From Ligilactobacillus apodemi DSM 16634 = JCM 16172 (GTDB lineage Bacteria > Bacillota > Bacilli > Lactobacillales > Lactobacillaceae), in NCBI RefSeq assembly GCF_001434405.1, contig NZ_AZFT01000049.1, positions 31,930-67,764 of the forward strand: a DNA stretch of 35,835 bases, written 5' to 3'. A program made the position numbers and the translations under genes. Positions 5,604-13,305 of this stretch are shown here, piece by piece. The notes under the pieces are model-generated. The model searched no databases. It was not told the DNA's origin and saw only the letters and a program-made list of their open reading frames with translations. Position 1 is the first letter of the stretch; each line of letters begins with the position of its first letter.

Positions 5604-6773
5604 CTAATACCGCAACGTTTGACCTGAATAAATTAGATTTGCATTTCTGATCCCGTTCATTGATTGTAAACGAGTCACCGTTGTACTTAATTTTCGTGCG
5701 ATTTCCCCAAGTGTATCACCAGATCTAACTTGATAACTACGAACTTGAGGCCGAGATACTACTTGACGTCGCGTGCCATATTCCTGACCACCCATGACAC
5801 CCATTGCAACGTAATGATAACTACCACTGTAGCTCATATAACGAGCCCAAACGTAGCCACCTTTGATATATACATGATCGTACGTCAAGCTCTCACCTGG
5901 ATCGTATTGTGCTACGATCTGAGCACTTGTGCTTGGTGCTGTCCGTACGTTTAGCTTAGTATTAGCAGTAAACACGCCAGTCTGTGCATAATCTTCATCT
6001 TTGGTTGAAGATCGAACTGGTTGTTCTTGTTTTACTTGGCTCTGATTATCTACGTGGTGCGTATCGCTGTTACTGATCACAGCATTTTTATCTTGGCCAC
6101 CAGTGTAATAGTTATCATAAAGCTGCGAAACGTCAAAGTGTCCATAAGATCCATTGAATACAGCATCACTTGCCCATTGCCAAGCATGGTGTTGTGTATG
6201 TCGATCAGCAGTCACGTTATATGGATATTGCGCGATCCAACCAGTCCCATTAGGCACACTAACAACATCATTTTTCCAGCTTTGTGAGGTGTAGATGTCA
6301 TAACGGTAGCCAGCTTGTTCTACGATCCGCTTGAATTCCATCACTGCTAGATCGTTAATATTCTTGGGTACTTTCTGCTGTTGTTCAGCTTCAACGTCAG
6401 CAACTAAAACAGCGTTGATCGGTAACCCGTCAGCTTTAGCCATCGCTACTGCATAGTTAGCCTCGGCTTGTGCTCCTCCAACACTAGACCAACGAGCAAA
6501 GTGATAGCCGTTGATATACAATCCTGATTGCTGGGCCGTGCTGATGTTATTTTTTGCTGTGTAGTCATGATAGTATGCGCCTTCGCTGATTTTGGTGACA
6601 ACTGACTTGACACCGTACTGATCACGCATTGCGGTAAAGTTTCCTACTGTCATATAATCATTGTGATTTGAGACATCGACCATGTCAGTACGCGCAGCTT
6701 CTACATTAGACGTAGTTGCTAGTGTACAAAAAAGAGCTGCCGTTGCGACAACTCCGATCAGTTTCTTCTTCAA
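5604..6773 (-). CDS. Endolysin: GH25 muramidase with SH3 and LysM domains
   Basis: A 389-residue secreted lysin. Residues 1-26 form a Sec signal peptide (MKKK, a hydrophobic core, then VEA-A). Residues 30-225 are a glycoside hydrolase 25 muramidase: the first strand ends DVSN (D33) and the acidic pair is D126-x-E128, matching the family's catalytic residues. A bacterial SH3 domain follows (about 265-330), then a LysM repeat at 345-389 (YQVRSGDTLGEIARKL). It cleaves the glycan strand of the host wall. The signal peptide implies export by the host Sec system, with the holin timing its activation. The start is TTG 6773 with AAAGGAGG eight bases upstream, directly after the holin stop. Confidence 0.93.
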   Translation of the reverse strand: MKKKLIGVVATAALFCTLATTSNVEAARTDMVDVSNHNDYMTVGNFTAMRDQYGVKSVVTKISEGAYYHDYTAKNNISTAQQSGLYINGYHFARWSSVGGAQAEANYAVAMAKADGLPINAVLVADVEAEQQQKVPKNINDLAVMEFKRIVEQAGYRYDIYTSQSWKNDVVSVPNGTGWIAQYPYNVTADRHTQHHAWQWASDAVFNGSYGHFDVSQLYDNYYTGGQDKNAVISNSDTHHVDNQSQVKQEQPVRSSTKDEDYAQTGVFTANTKLNVRTAPSTSAQIVAQYDPGESLTYDHVYIKGGYVWARYMSYSGSYHYVAMGVMGGQEYGTRRQVVSRPQVRSYQVRSGDTLGEIARKLSTTVTRLQSMNGIRNANLIYSGQTLRY

Positions 6774-7115
6774 TTATTCCGCCTCCTTTTGTGGGTATTG
6801 TTTCAACAGATCACGTTGTTTGGCGTAGGCTTGTTCTACTGCGTTTACGATCACTTGTTCATCTTTGACCGTGAACCCTGCGTTTGATAACGCCTGTGCC
6901 ACAACTTGGACCGCATGATTTTTCTTCATCGCACCACTCAAATACTCAGTTACTCCAAGTTTTTGCGCTGCGATCACGGCATCTTTTGCCAGTGGCTCGA
7001 GCACATTGAAGATCGTTCTAGCTTGTACGTTCTTTTTGACTTCACTACCTACAAATGTGATCACAGCTGTTAGCACAGTCACAAATAACGTTACTACTAC
7101 ATCATTAAATTCCAT
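6774..7115 (-). CDS. LL-H-type phage holin
   Basis: A 113-residue protein with one N-terminal membrane helix (VVVTLFVTVLTAVITFVG, about residues 6-23), a basic turn and a helical cytoplasmic tail (LEPLAKDAVIAAQKLGV, then VVAQALSNAGF near 72-82, ending KQRDLLKQYPQKEAE). This is the layout of the holin family named after Lactobacillus phage LL-H. It would accumulate in the membrane and open it at lysis. ATG 7115 has AAGGGGG eight bases upstream. It lies immediately before the lysin gene, as usual for lysis cassettes. Confidence 0.88.
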   Translation of the reverse strand: MEFNDVVVTLFVTVLTAVITFVGSEVKKNVQARTIFNVLEPLAKDAVIAAQKLGVTEYLSGAMKKNHAVQVVAQALSNAGFTVKDEQVIVNAVEQAYAKQRDLLKQYPQKEAE

Positions 7116-7128
7116 TTGATGTACCCCC

Positions 7129-7416
7129 TTATTTTTCGTCCTCGAGCTTTGAAATTCGACGCTCGTGATCTTCTAATTCCTTTGAGTGAGCTACGATATC
7201 TAGTTTATTATCTTGGATCATCTGTTCACGTCTTGATCCGAGTTTTTCCTGCTTGGCGATATTGTCATTTAACTCTTTGATCGTCATTCGCAACGGTGTA
7301 AGTGCCGTTTCCAGCGAGTGTGTCAAAGCTTTAACTAGTGCACCTAAAAACGTACTAGCAATCGCAATGATCGCTGTCCAATCGCTTAAACTGAGCCCTA
7401 AAAATTCATGATGCAA
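7129..7416 (-). CDS. Membrane-anchored coiled-coil protein of the lysis cassette
   Basis: A 95-residue protein: a hydrophobic segment near residues 12-28 (WTAIIAIASTFLGALVK), then a long charged coiled coil (LRMTIKELNDNIAKQEKL, ending HERRISKLEDEK). It resembles XhlA/second-holin-type proteins encoded next to phage holins, although in XhlA the membrane helix is C-terminal. The start is TTG 7416 with GGAGGTG five bases upstream. It probably helps the holin or anchors late proteins at the membrane; the exact role is not established. Confidence 0.7.
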   Translation of the reverse strand: MHHEFLGLSLSDWTAIIAIASTFLGALVKALTHSLETALTPLRMTIKELNDNIAKQEKLGSRREQMIQDNKLDIVAHSKELEDHERRISKLEDEK

Positions 7417-7454
7417 AACAGCACCTCCTTTTTATTTTTACCACCGCTAACTTA

Positions 7455-7601
7455 TTATTTGTTGCTTTCTGCTACTTCGTATTGCTCACCAACGAGCTCT
7501 TTATATTGTTCTGGTGTTCCAAAGCCAGCTTGCACATAAACTTTGACATCGTCCTTTGAATAAAGTTTTGCGTTATAACACATTACTGCGATATCCCACA
7601 T
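7455..7601 (-). CDS. XkdX-family small phage protein
   Basis: A 48-residue protein beginning MWDIAVMCYNAKLYSKDDVK, then VYVQAGFGTPEQYKELVGEQ. The W-x-I...Y-N...Y...D-V...V..G-x-I/F-T/P-x-E-x-Y-K-E-x-T/V-G pattern is the XkdX family, found between baseplate and holin genes in Firmicute phages. ATG 7601 has AAAGGAG nine bases upstream, lying inside the end of the preceding gene. Its role in the virion is unknown. Confidence 0.8.
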   Translation of the reverse strand: MWDIAVMCYNAKLYSKDDVKVYVQAGFGTPEQYKELVGEQYEVAESNK

Positions 7602-7602
7602 A

Positions 7603-7842
7603 TTAAGCATCTCCTTTCGCAAGTTGTAATCCTAATTTACCAACCATTCCTAAAATTTGCGTGTTTTGCGCCTTTAGTTGGGCCACTTGCATTCCCAAAG
7701 TCGCAAATGCCTTTTGTTCTTTGTTAGTCTCAACATCTGGTGTTGGTTGTGGATCTAATTCACCATCTTGCAAAACATAATCTTCAGCAACTTCTTTACT
7801 TTGAACGTTGCCATAGCTATCAAACCAAAAAACTTGTCGCAT
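7603..7842 (-). CDS. Small baseplate-region protein, unknown function
   Basis: A 79-residue protein: MRQVFWFDSYGNVQSKEVAE at the start, an acidic proline-rich middle (DGELDPQPTPD) and a C-terminal helix (LGMQVAQLKAQNTQILGM) that could form a coiled coil. Such small proteins are common just after receptor-binding genes in lactobacillus phages. It overlaps the preceding gene by one base and provides the ribosome-binding site for the XkdX gene. I assign no function. Confidence 0.65.
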   Translation of the reverse strand: MRQVFWFDSYGNVQSKEVAEDYVLQDGELDPQPTPDVETNKEQKAFATLGMQVAQLKAQNTQILGMVGKLGLQLAKGDA

Positions 7843-8774
7843 TATTCATGACCTCCTAACAAGAACCAACAGTTGCTATGTCGGACCAGTTCGACCATTT
7901 CACTGATTTTCATCTGATAATCTTTACCCCCCGGACATAAAATGACATCTGCATCATGTGATTGCACTGAACCGCCATTTTTGAGCACTACATTATTCCA
8001 GTTGATAATTCTAATACGCTTTCCATAATAGTCCCCTTCACCAGCGATCTTGACTTTTCTCAGTGCTTTAATTCCACCCTCACTTGAGCCGACATTAATT
8101 ACTTCTTTTTCAGGACTTATCACTACTTCACCATCATTATTTGCTTCTGATTGAACGAAATCATCAGTTCTCGCATATTGGTAATTTTCCATTAACTTGT
8201 CTAGCTGTTTATCTGTTACAGACACTTCACCGATATTAGCAAATAATGCATTCAATCGTTCATAACTATTTGAGTGATAATTTGCTACTTCGCTATATGG
8301 ATTTATCACTGGATAAATTGTATCGAAATGTACTGGATGAATTGCGATCCTCGACCAGTAAGGCGTTGCTCTGCCCCAAAGTTGAACATTATATTCAACA
8401 GTTTCTGGTAGATCTGTTCTTTTCCAATAAACTCTAAACTCCATCTGTCGACCGATCTGAGATGCTTTTGTTACTTGCCCCAAAGAGACCTTTGCTTTTA
8501 AGTTCTTATCACCAGAACCATCGATCCAAACTTGTAAATTTAAAAATCCCGTTTCCTGAATTTTATCTGCTGTACCATCATAGACAAGCGCAGTTAAAAA
8601 AAGACGTCTCAAGCTACGTTGTGATAACTTGTTAGCATCTTTTGCATTTAGTTTCGTCGGATCATCTTGTAGCATGACGTCAAAGATTTTATGCCAGTTT
8701 CCTTTTTCTGAATGTGCAGTACTCCAGCTATTGTAATTCCCATACAGTGGTAATTCTGGTCCGCGATTATTCAT
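7842..8774 (-). CDS. Baseplate or receptor-binding protein candidate
   Basis: A 310-residue protein that lies between the BppU-type fibre and the lysis genes, where siphoviruses of lactic acid bacteria keep accessory baseplate and host-recognition proteins. The N-terminal half (to about 185) is rich in aromatic residues and beta-strands (LQVWIDGSGD, FRVYWKRTDLPETVEYNVQL). A short helix (DKQLDKLMENY) leads into a C-terminal beta domain (240-310: KIAGEGDYYGKRIRIINW, ADVILCPGGKDYQMKISEM). No enzymatic motif is visible. Its assignment as receptor binding is by position. Confidence 0.55.
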   Translation of the reverse strand: MNNRGPELPLYGNYNSWSTAHSEKGNWHKIFDVMLQDDPTKLNAKDANKLSQRSLRRLFLTALVYDGTADKIQETGFLNLQVWIDGSGDKNLKAKVSLGQVTKASQIGRQMEFRVYWKRTDLPETVEYNVQLWGRATPYWSRIAIHPVHFDTIYPVINPYSEVANYHSNSYERLNALFANIGEVSVTDKQLDKLMENYQYARTDDFVQSEANNDGEVVISPEKEVINVGSSEGGIKALRKVKIAGEGDYYGKRIRIINWNNVVLKNGGSVQSHDADVILCPGGKDYQMKISEMVELVRHSNCWFLLGGHE

Positions 8775-8777
8775 AGA

Positions 8778-10514
8778 CTAAATTCTCCCTTCCTTGATGT
8801 ATTTTTTAAATACTTGTTCTGCTTCCGACACATCATTTGAACTTTCATCAAAGAACTCAAACGGTTCTCTGATATGCCACCAAGCAAAGCCCACAATGAA
8901 ATCTAAATCTTTCATCCATCCACTAAAGGCTGCTTCCATCGCTAGCGCTGAAACATGGAAATCTTGTGGTGTTTGGCCTGTATGCTTACCGATCAATGTT
9001 ACTAATCCATCAACTTGAGGCATCACACCAACTTCAGTGATAAAGATCGGTTTATTAAAGTAGCGGTTAATCTCACGCATCCGCTTGCCAAAGGCTACTC
9101 CCGAGTGATCATAATAAAAGCCCTCGATCACTTCTTCAACGCTGATGTTATCACTCGTATCTTCCTTGCTTACATACGATGGATAAACATTTAAACCAAC
9201 AAAATCAAGTTGAGACATCCACTCACGTTCTTGCCATTTGCTGTGTTCTTCGCCAGCCATAGCGTAAGTCAGTAATAAGTTCGGGTGCTCTTGGCGCAAT
9301 TCTTGAACGATCGTTGACCATTTATCGTTAAATTTAGCTTGTGTATTTTGAACTTGCTCACAACCGATACACAAAATAGGGATACTGTGAGTATCACAAA
9401 TAGTGGCACACTTTTGTAAGATCTGCTTCCAATTATTGAAAAAGTCGACATTGGAGTCTGGAACGTACTCACCACGATAAAAACCATCTGACCAATTAAC
9501 TCCTAAATGCGGTTTAAGCATGTCGATCTTTAACCCTTTTGCCTTAATCCTCACGACCGTATCATTGATCCGATCTTCTTCAAGCTGTGGATCACTATCC
9601 GTTTTACTGGTAATATTTACCATGCTACATAACGTGATCGTTGCTCCTATATTTTTAAGATGTTCAAGCGTATTATCAGAGATCTCCATTCTAGGCGAGA
9701 TCGAGGTTGAAACTGAATGATACTTCAATTTATGCGTCAATGGCTCAGTTTCTAATGACGCAAAGCGCTCTTCGATCTTATTTCTCGCAGCATCAAGTTG
9801 TCGCACACGATCTTCTAATATTAAATTGATATTGTTGATGAGCACGTCAGCTTCTTGCTTTGTAAATAGCCCATCTTGCTTGATCTTATCGTCAAGTACT
9901 TGCAACCGATCTTTAGCAACTTCTAGCCAAGTTTGTGTATCATGGCCAGTTTTCTCAAGTTCTGAGATCGTGCCTTTAAAGGTTGTATCCCATTCGGTCA
10001 ATTTTCCTGACATTTTTCCATCTGCATTGTTCAAAATGATTTCGAGTTGATCGTACAGATCTTCAAACGGTGTCATGTAATCACGAGCTACAAGACCACT
10101 GATCACTTTATCAGCTAAAACTTCTAAGCTAAATTCAAGCGTTGTGATCGAGTTTCCATCTCGCACGATCCTAAAGAACGCTTGTACATACGATCCAGCA
10201 ACAGCAAAAGCTTGCGCAGGTAGGTCAAACCGAAATTGTCCAGCTTGAGCATCGATCAGGACTGCATGTTTGGCATCTAAGATCTTATGCGTCTTATCTG
10301 GTAAAACACCTTCAAACCAGATATTTGAACCAGTTAGATCAAACGGTGTACCATCGTCGTTTTTGACGTTGACAAACACTTGACGCATAGCATTTTCATA
10401 TTGCCGTGCTTGCACCCAGTTGGATTCACTTGACTTGAAGTCAATATGAAAATCTTGGATGTCTTTAACTAACGCACGTCGATCTTTACCGATCGTATAA
10501 GTTAATGTTTGCAA
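8778..10514 (-). CDS. BppU-type baseplate fibre fused to a GH113-like glycosidase barrel
   Basis: A 578-residue structural protein. Residues 1-135 look like the BppU N-terminal beta domain that attaches upper baseplate proteins (VNVKNDDGTPFDLTGSNIWF). A helical linker (150-255) follows. Residues 265-575 have the order of strands of a (beta/alpha)8 glycosidase: KPHLGVNW (334-341), CIGCEQ with E386, LTYAMAGEE, LDFVGLNVYPSY, and PIFITEVGV with E494. The paired glutamates after G-x-E and T-E-V-G match the acid/base and nucleophile positions of GH113 beta-mannanases. The phage may trim a surface polysaccharide on landing. Substrate and activity are unproven. Confidence 0.75.
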   Translation of the reverse strand: MQTLTYTIGKDRRALVKDIQDFHIDFKSSESNWVQARQYENAMRQVFVNVKNDDGTPFDLTGSNIWFEGVLPDKTHKILDAKHAVLIDAQAGQFRFDLPAQAFAVAGSYVQAFFRIVRDGNSITTLEFSLEVLADKVISGLVARDYMTPFEDLYDQLEIILNNADGKMSGKLTEWDTTFKGTISELEKTGHDTQTWLEVAKDRLQVLDDKIKQDGLFTKQEADVLINNINLILEDRVRQLDAARNKIEERFASLETEPLTHKLKYHSVSTSISPRMEISDNTLEHLKNIGATITLCSMVNITSKTDSDPQLEEDRINDTVVRIKAKGLKIDMLKPHLGVNWSDGFYRGEYVPDSNVDFFNNWKQILQKCATICDTHSIPILCIGCEQVQNTQAKFNDKWSTIVQELRQEHPNLLLTYAMAGEEHSKWQEREWMSQLDFVGLNVYPSYVSKEDTSDNISVEEVIEGFYYDHSGVAFGKRMREINRYFNKPIFITEVGVMPQVDGLVTLIGKHTGQTPQDFHVSALAMEAAFSGWMKDLDFIVGFAWWHIREPFEFFDESSNDVSEAEQVFKKYIKEGRI

Positions 10515-10515
10515 A

Positions 10516-10839
10516 TTAGATCACTCCTTCTTCTTTCAAAATCTCACGAACTACCAGTTTGATCGTATCGTGATCAATACCTAAAATAATACGCTTGATT
10601 TTTTTATCCAGTACATCTAAGTCTTGCTTAGTAACAAAATTTTTTAACTCGTCTTTGTTGTCTTTTGCTGACTTCAAATGCTCAATCTCAGAAATTGTAG
10701 CAACTACATACTCTCCTAGTTGCGCAATAGATTCACGTACATCTTTACCGTTTTTCTTATGTCGAATTGCCTCAACAATTTCTGCCATCGTTCGTAATCG
10801 TTTGGTAATTGGAGTATCATCGTCATATTTAACAACCAT
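10516..10839 (-). CDS. Small baseplate-associated protein, unknown function
   Basis: A 107-residue protein starting MVVKYDDDTPITKRLRTM, then EIVEAIRHKKNGKDVRESIA, and a charged helical C-terminus. The frame is open for 36 more codons upstream, but ATG 10839 has AAGGGGG eight bases before it and the extra residues would overlap the preceding gene. The opening segment looks like that of small baseplate proteins lying between the tail endopeptidase and BppU genes in lactobacillus phages. The long helix suggests a spacer or trimeric stalk. Confidence 0.65.
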   Translation of the reverse strand: MVVKYDDDTPITKRLRTMAEIVEAIRHKKNGKDVRESIAQLGEYVVATISEIEHLKSAKDNKDELKNFVTKQDLDVLDKKIKRIILGIDHDTIKLVVREILKEEGVI

Positions 10840-10852
10840 ATTGCAATCCCCC

Positions 10853-12544
10853 TTATAATTTTTGTTCAGGTAACTTAACAAAACGCTTTTTACCAGTTGG
10901 ACCCCAACCGCCAGCGACTGATATATCACGCAACCAATTTGAGTCATTGAATAGAGCTAGCAACTGGTGAAACCCTTTGCGAATATCTGTGTAACCTTCA
11001 AGCGCCCAGTGAACAAATGTATCATCTCGATATTGTAGTAAACCGATCGTTGGATGACCAGCTTGCGCATTGGAGTCCCAATCATTCACAACAGTTTGGT
11101 CACCATTTGACTCTTGCTTGATACGTGATAAGACTACTTTCAGGCTATCATTTGTTAAATTTACTTTCATCAACTTAGCAGCATATTTAACAACAGGCGT
11201 CCAGTCACCATTAACAGGATCAATGACAACCTTATCAGCATCATTCATCTTATCAACTAAGTCTTTTATCTCTTTGAACTCAGTTGCTAGCTGTTCATTA
11301 GCTTGATACAATTTTTGATAATTTCTGACCAACACTTGATTTTCTTGTCGTAATTGCGATATTTGTGATGCATTTGATTGTTGTAGACGTCTTAAATCAT
11401 CAATCTTCCCTAATGATCGCTGAAGCTTTGTTTGATACTCAGTCAATCCATAAGATTTCTCGGCTATCGTTAATGACGATTCATAAGGTTTAGTTAGATC
11501 AATTTGTTTTTGTGTCACTCTCAGCATCTGTGGTTCTACGATTCCCGGATTGATAAACAAATAACGATCAGACACTTTGAATGTACTATACTCTGGCAAT
11601 TCTATAGCTGAAATAGTCCACTGAGTGTGCGTGGCCGACTGTGCACTGATCCATTCATTTGCTTTTCTTAGTAAATTTTGTGGTTCGTGCACATCATCCC
11701 AGATTTGAGTTCCATTAATGATGCCAAATTCTTGCTGTAGATCAGGTATATCTAAATAGTCCTTTCCGCCATTTAAATCTGCGACTGTTATTCTGGGTCT
11801 TGTCCCATTAGCAACACTACCATTTTCACTTTGTGGGGGCCCTATTTGTGCTCCTAATGGAATAAGTCGCGTTATCACTTTAGTTGGATCGATCGTCATA
11901 CTAGCTGACTTTAAATTACGTCCCAATTTAATCGGGGTATCGCTTAGATGGTCGCTACCAGGATCAACTACATAATCAATATAATTTTTACCGTTATGAT
12001 AGTTAACTCGTAAAAAGCCACCTAAACGACTTAATAACTTTTCTTTGATTGTATCTCTAGTTTTGGTATAATCAACAAACCGATAGACGTTATCAGTCGA
12101 GTTGGTCACATCAACTTTTCTGACTTCAAATTTCTTCCAATCAGGTACGCTATTGTTGTGTACTTGGATCAACATACGAAAGAAACCAGCTGGAGATGTA
12201 TTATGAACCTCAGCAAATCTTTGAACACTGTCTAACAGATATGCTTCGATCGACTCAAAAATATATTCCTGAATGAACTGCCCACTAGATTCCATCGTTC
12301 TGGTAGGCTTTAGAGCACGACCTCTAAAAATCAATTTGCTATCATCGTAAACTTCAACATGCGTATGCATCGGTCGAACATTATTGAACAGATTACTTTT
12401 CTGATTGACCTTTAGCGTAAGGTCATCAATTTCACCTTCTTTTAAAGTCAGCTTTCCTGCTGAAATATACCTGTCAATACGTGGATCATGAATGATATAA
12501 CCAACTTTGTCCGTTGGATCATTATAAGCAATGATACGATACAT
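10853..12544 (-). CDS. Tail endopeptidase-type baseplate hub with C-terminal lysozyme domain (Tal)
   Basis: A 563-residue protein. Residues 1-340 match the prophage tail (gp27/Tal-like) hub fold: IHDPRIDRYISAGKLTLKEG, then IFRGRALKPTRTM and PIKLGRNLKS. A coiled coil spans about 375-430. Residues 445-550 are a lysozyme/transglycosylase-like domain: LSRIKQESNGD with the probable catalytic E478, NDWDSNAQAGHPTIGLLQY, then a GGWGP end. It would sit at the tail tip and open the wall locally during DNA entry. ATG 12544 overlaps the stop of Dit (TGATG); an upstream TTG is less likely. Confidence 0.88.
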   Translation of the reverse strand: MYRIIAYNDPTDKVGYIIHDPRIDRYISAGKLTLKEGEIDDLTLKVNQKSNLFNNVRPMHTHVEVYDDSKLIFRGRALKPTRTMESSGQFIQEYIFESIEAYLLDSVQRFAEVHNTSPAGFFRMLIQVHNNSVPDWKKFEVRKVDVTNSTDNVYRFVDYTKTRDTIKEKLLSRLGGFLRVNYHNGKNYIDYVVDPGSDHLSDTPIKLGRNLKSASMTIDPTKVITRLIPLGAQIGPPQSENGSVANGTRPRITVADLNGGKDYLDIPDLQQEFGIINGTQIWDDVHEPQNLLRKANEWISAQSATHTQWTISAIELPEYSTFKVSDRYLFINPGIVEPQMLRVTQKQIDLTKPYESSLTIAEKSYGLTEYQTKLQRSLGKIDDLRRLQQSNASQISQLRQENQVLVRNYQKLYQANEQLATEFKEIKDLVDKMNDADKVVIDPVNGDWTPVVKYAAKLMKVNLTNDSLKVVLSRIKQESNGDQTVVNDWDSNAQAGHPTIGLLQYRDDTFVHWALEGYTDIRKGFHQLLALFNDSNWLRDISVAGGWGPTGKKRFVKLPEQKL

Positions 12545-13305
12545 CAAATCATCTCCTCACGTCTGAACTTAAAGTAGATAGTTCCTTTGCCTGCAAGTTC
12601 AAAATAATTCTTCCCTCTAGCCAATACTATCTCAACACCTTGGTAGTTGCTTTGATTTACCTGTAGTTCAGTATTATCGCCTTTAATCCAAACATTTCCA
12701 GTAACTTCAACATTGCATATTGCCGAGCGTGATCCGATATTGGTCAAAACTATTTTTTGAGTCTCAAAGACATCAAATTTCACTTCTTGAAATACCCAGT
12801 GTTCAAATTCTACATCGTCCCAAATGTCGGATCCTTCATAATTTTTGGCAAATGCAAATGGATAACAGTTAAATGTGATCGTGGCCACCAACGTTTGATA
12901 TTTGTTATCATCAGCAAGTGTGACTGATTGAACTTTACCCTTCCAAAAATAATTTGCATCGTGAGTATCGATCAAGCGTTGGATCTTAGATGGAATCAAC
13001 TTTCTTTTGATCTCATGTTCTAACATTTTTCTATCAGCATATGGACTAGCAACCACTTTAAATTTGTAGGTCAGAGTTCTATTTTCGAAATACCTTTCAT
13101 CATCAAACACTGAAAAATCGTAACTTCCTTGCATATATGGCAAAGTCTCAACGATCGCTTTCTCATTTGGCGAAGGGGCGTCACGTTCAAGTAGCCACCA
13201 TCCTTCTGTGCGTGAGTCAAAGTCCCCAAAAACAATACCTTCTGTGCGTAACTGTTCATCTATTTTTGAATATGCAGGCTGGGTATCCATAAATTCATAT
13301 CCCAT
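12544..13305 (-). CDS. Distal tail protein (Dit)
   Basis: A 253-residue protein with the Sipho_tail N-terminal domain: VFGDFDSRTEGWWLLERDAP, YDFSVFDDERYFENRTLTY and PYADRKMLEHEIKRKLIP, then a galectin-like beta C-terminus (VEVTGNVWIKGDN). Dit forms the hexameric ring joining the tube to the baseplate. ATG 13305 overlaps the tape-measure stop (TAATG) with GAGGTGG five bases upstream; the earlier GTG lies within that ribosome-binding site. It is one step ahead of the Tal gene, the standard order. Confidence 0.88.
   Translation of the reverse strand: MGYEFMDTQPAYSKIDEQLRTEGIVFGDFDSRTEGWWLLERDAPSPNEKAIVETLPYMQGSYDFSVFDDERYFENRTLTYKFKVVASPYADRKMLEHEIKRKLIPSKIQRLIDTHDANYFWKGKVQSVTLADDNKYQTLVATITFNCYPFAFAKNYEGSDIWDDVEFEHWVFQEVKFDVFETQKIVLTNIGSRSAICNVEVTGNVWIKGDNTELQVNQSNYQGVEIVLARGKNYFELAGKGTIYFKFRREEMI

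Noticed and set aside
10840-10947. N-terminal extension of the gene at 10516 (MTQIGCVIYQSLAVG...)
   Set aside because: It overlaps the preceding tail gene and lies upstream of the strong AAGGGGG ribosome-binding site for ATG 10839.
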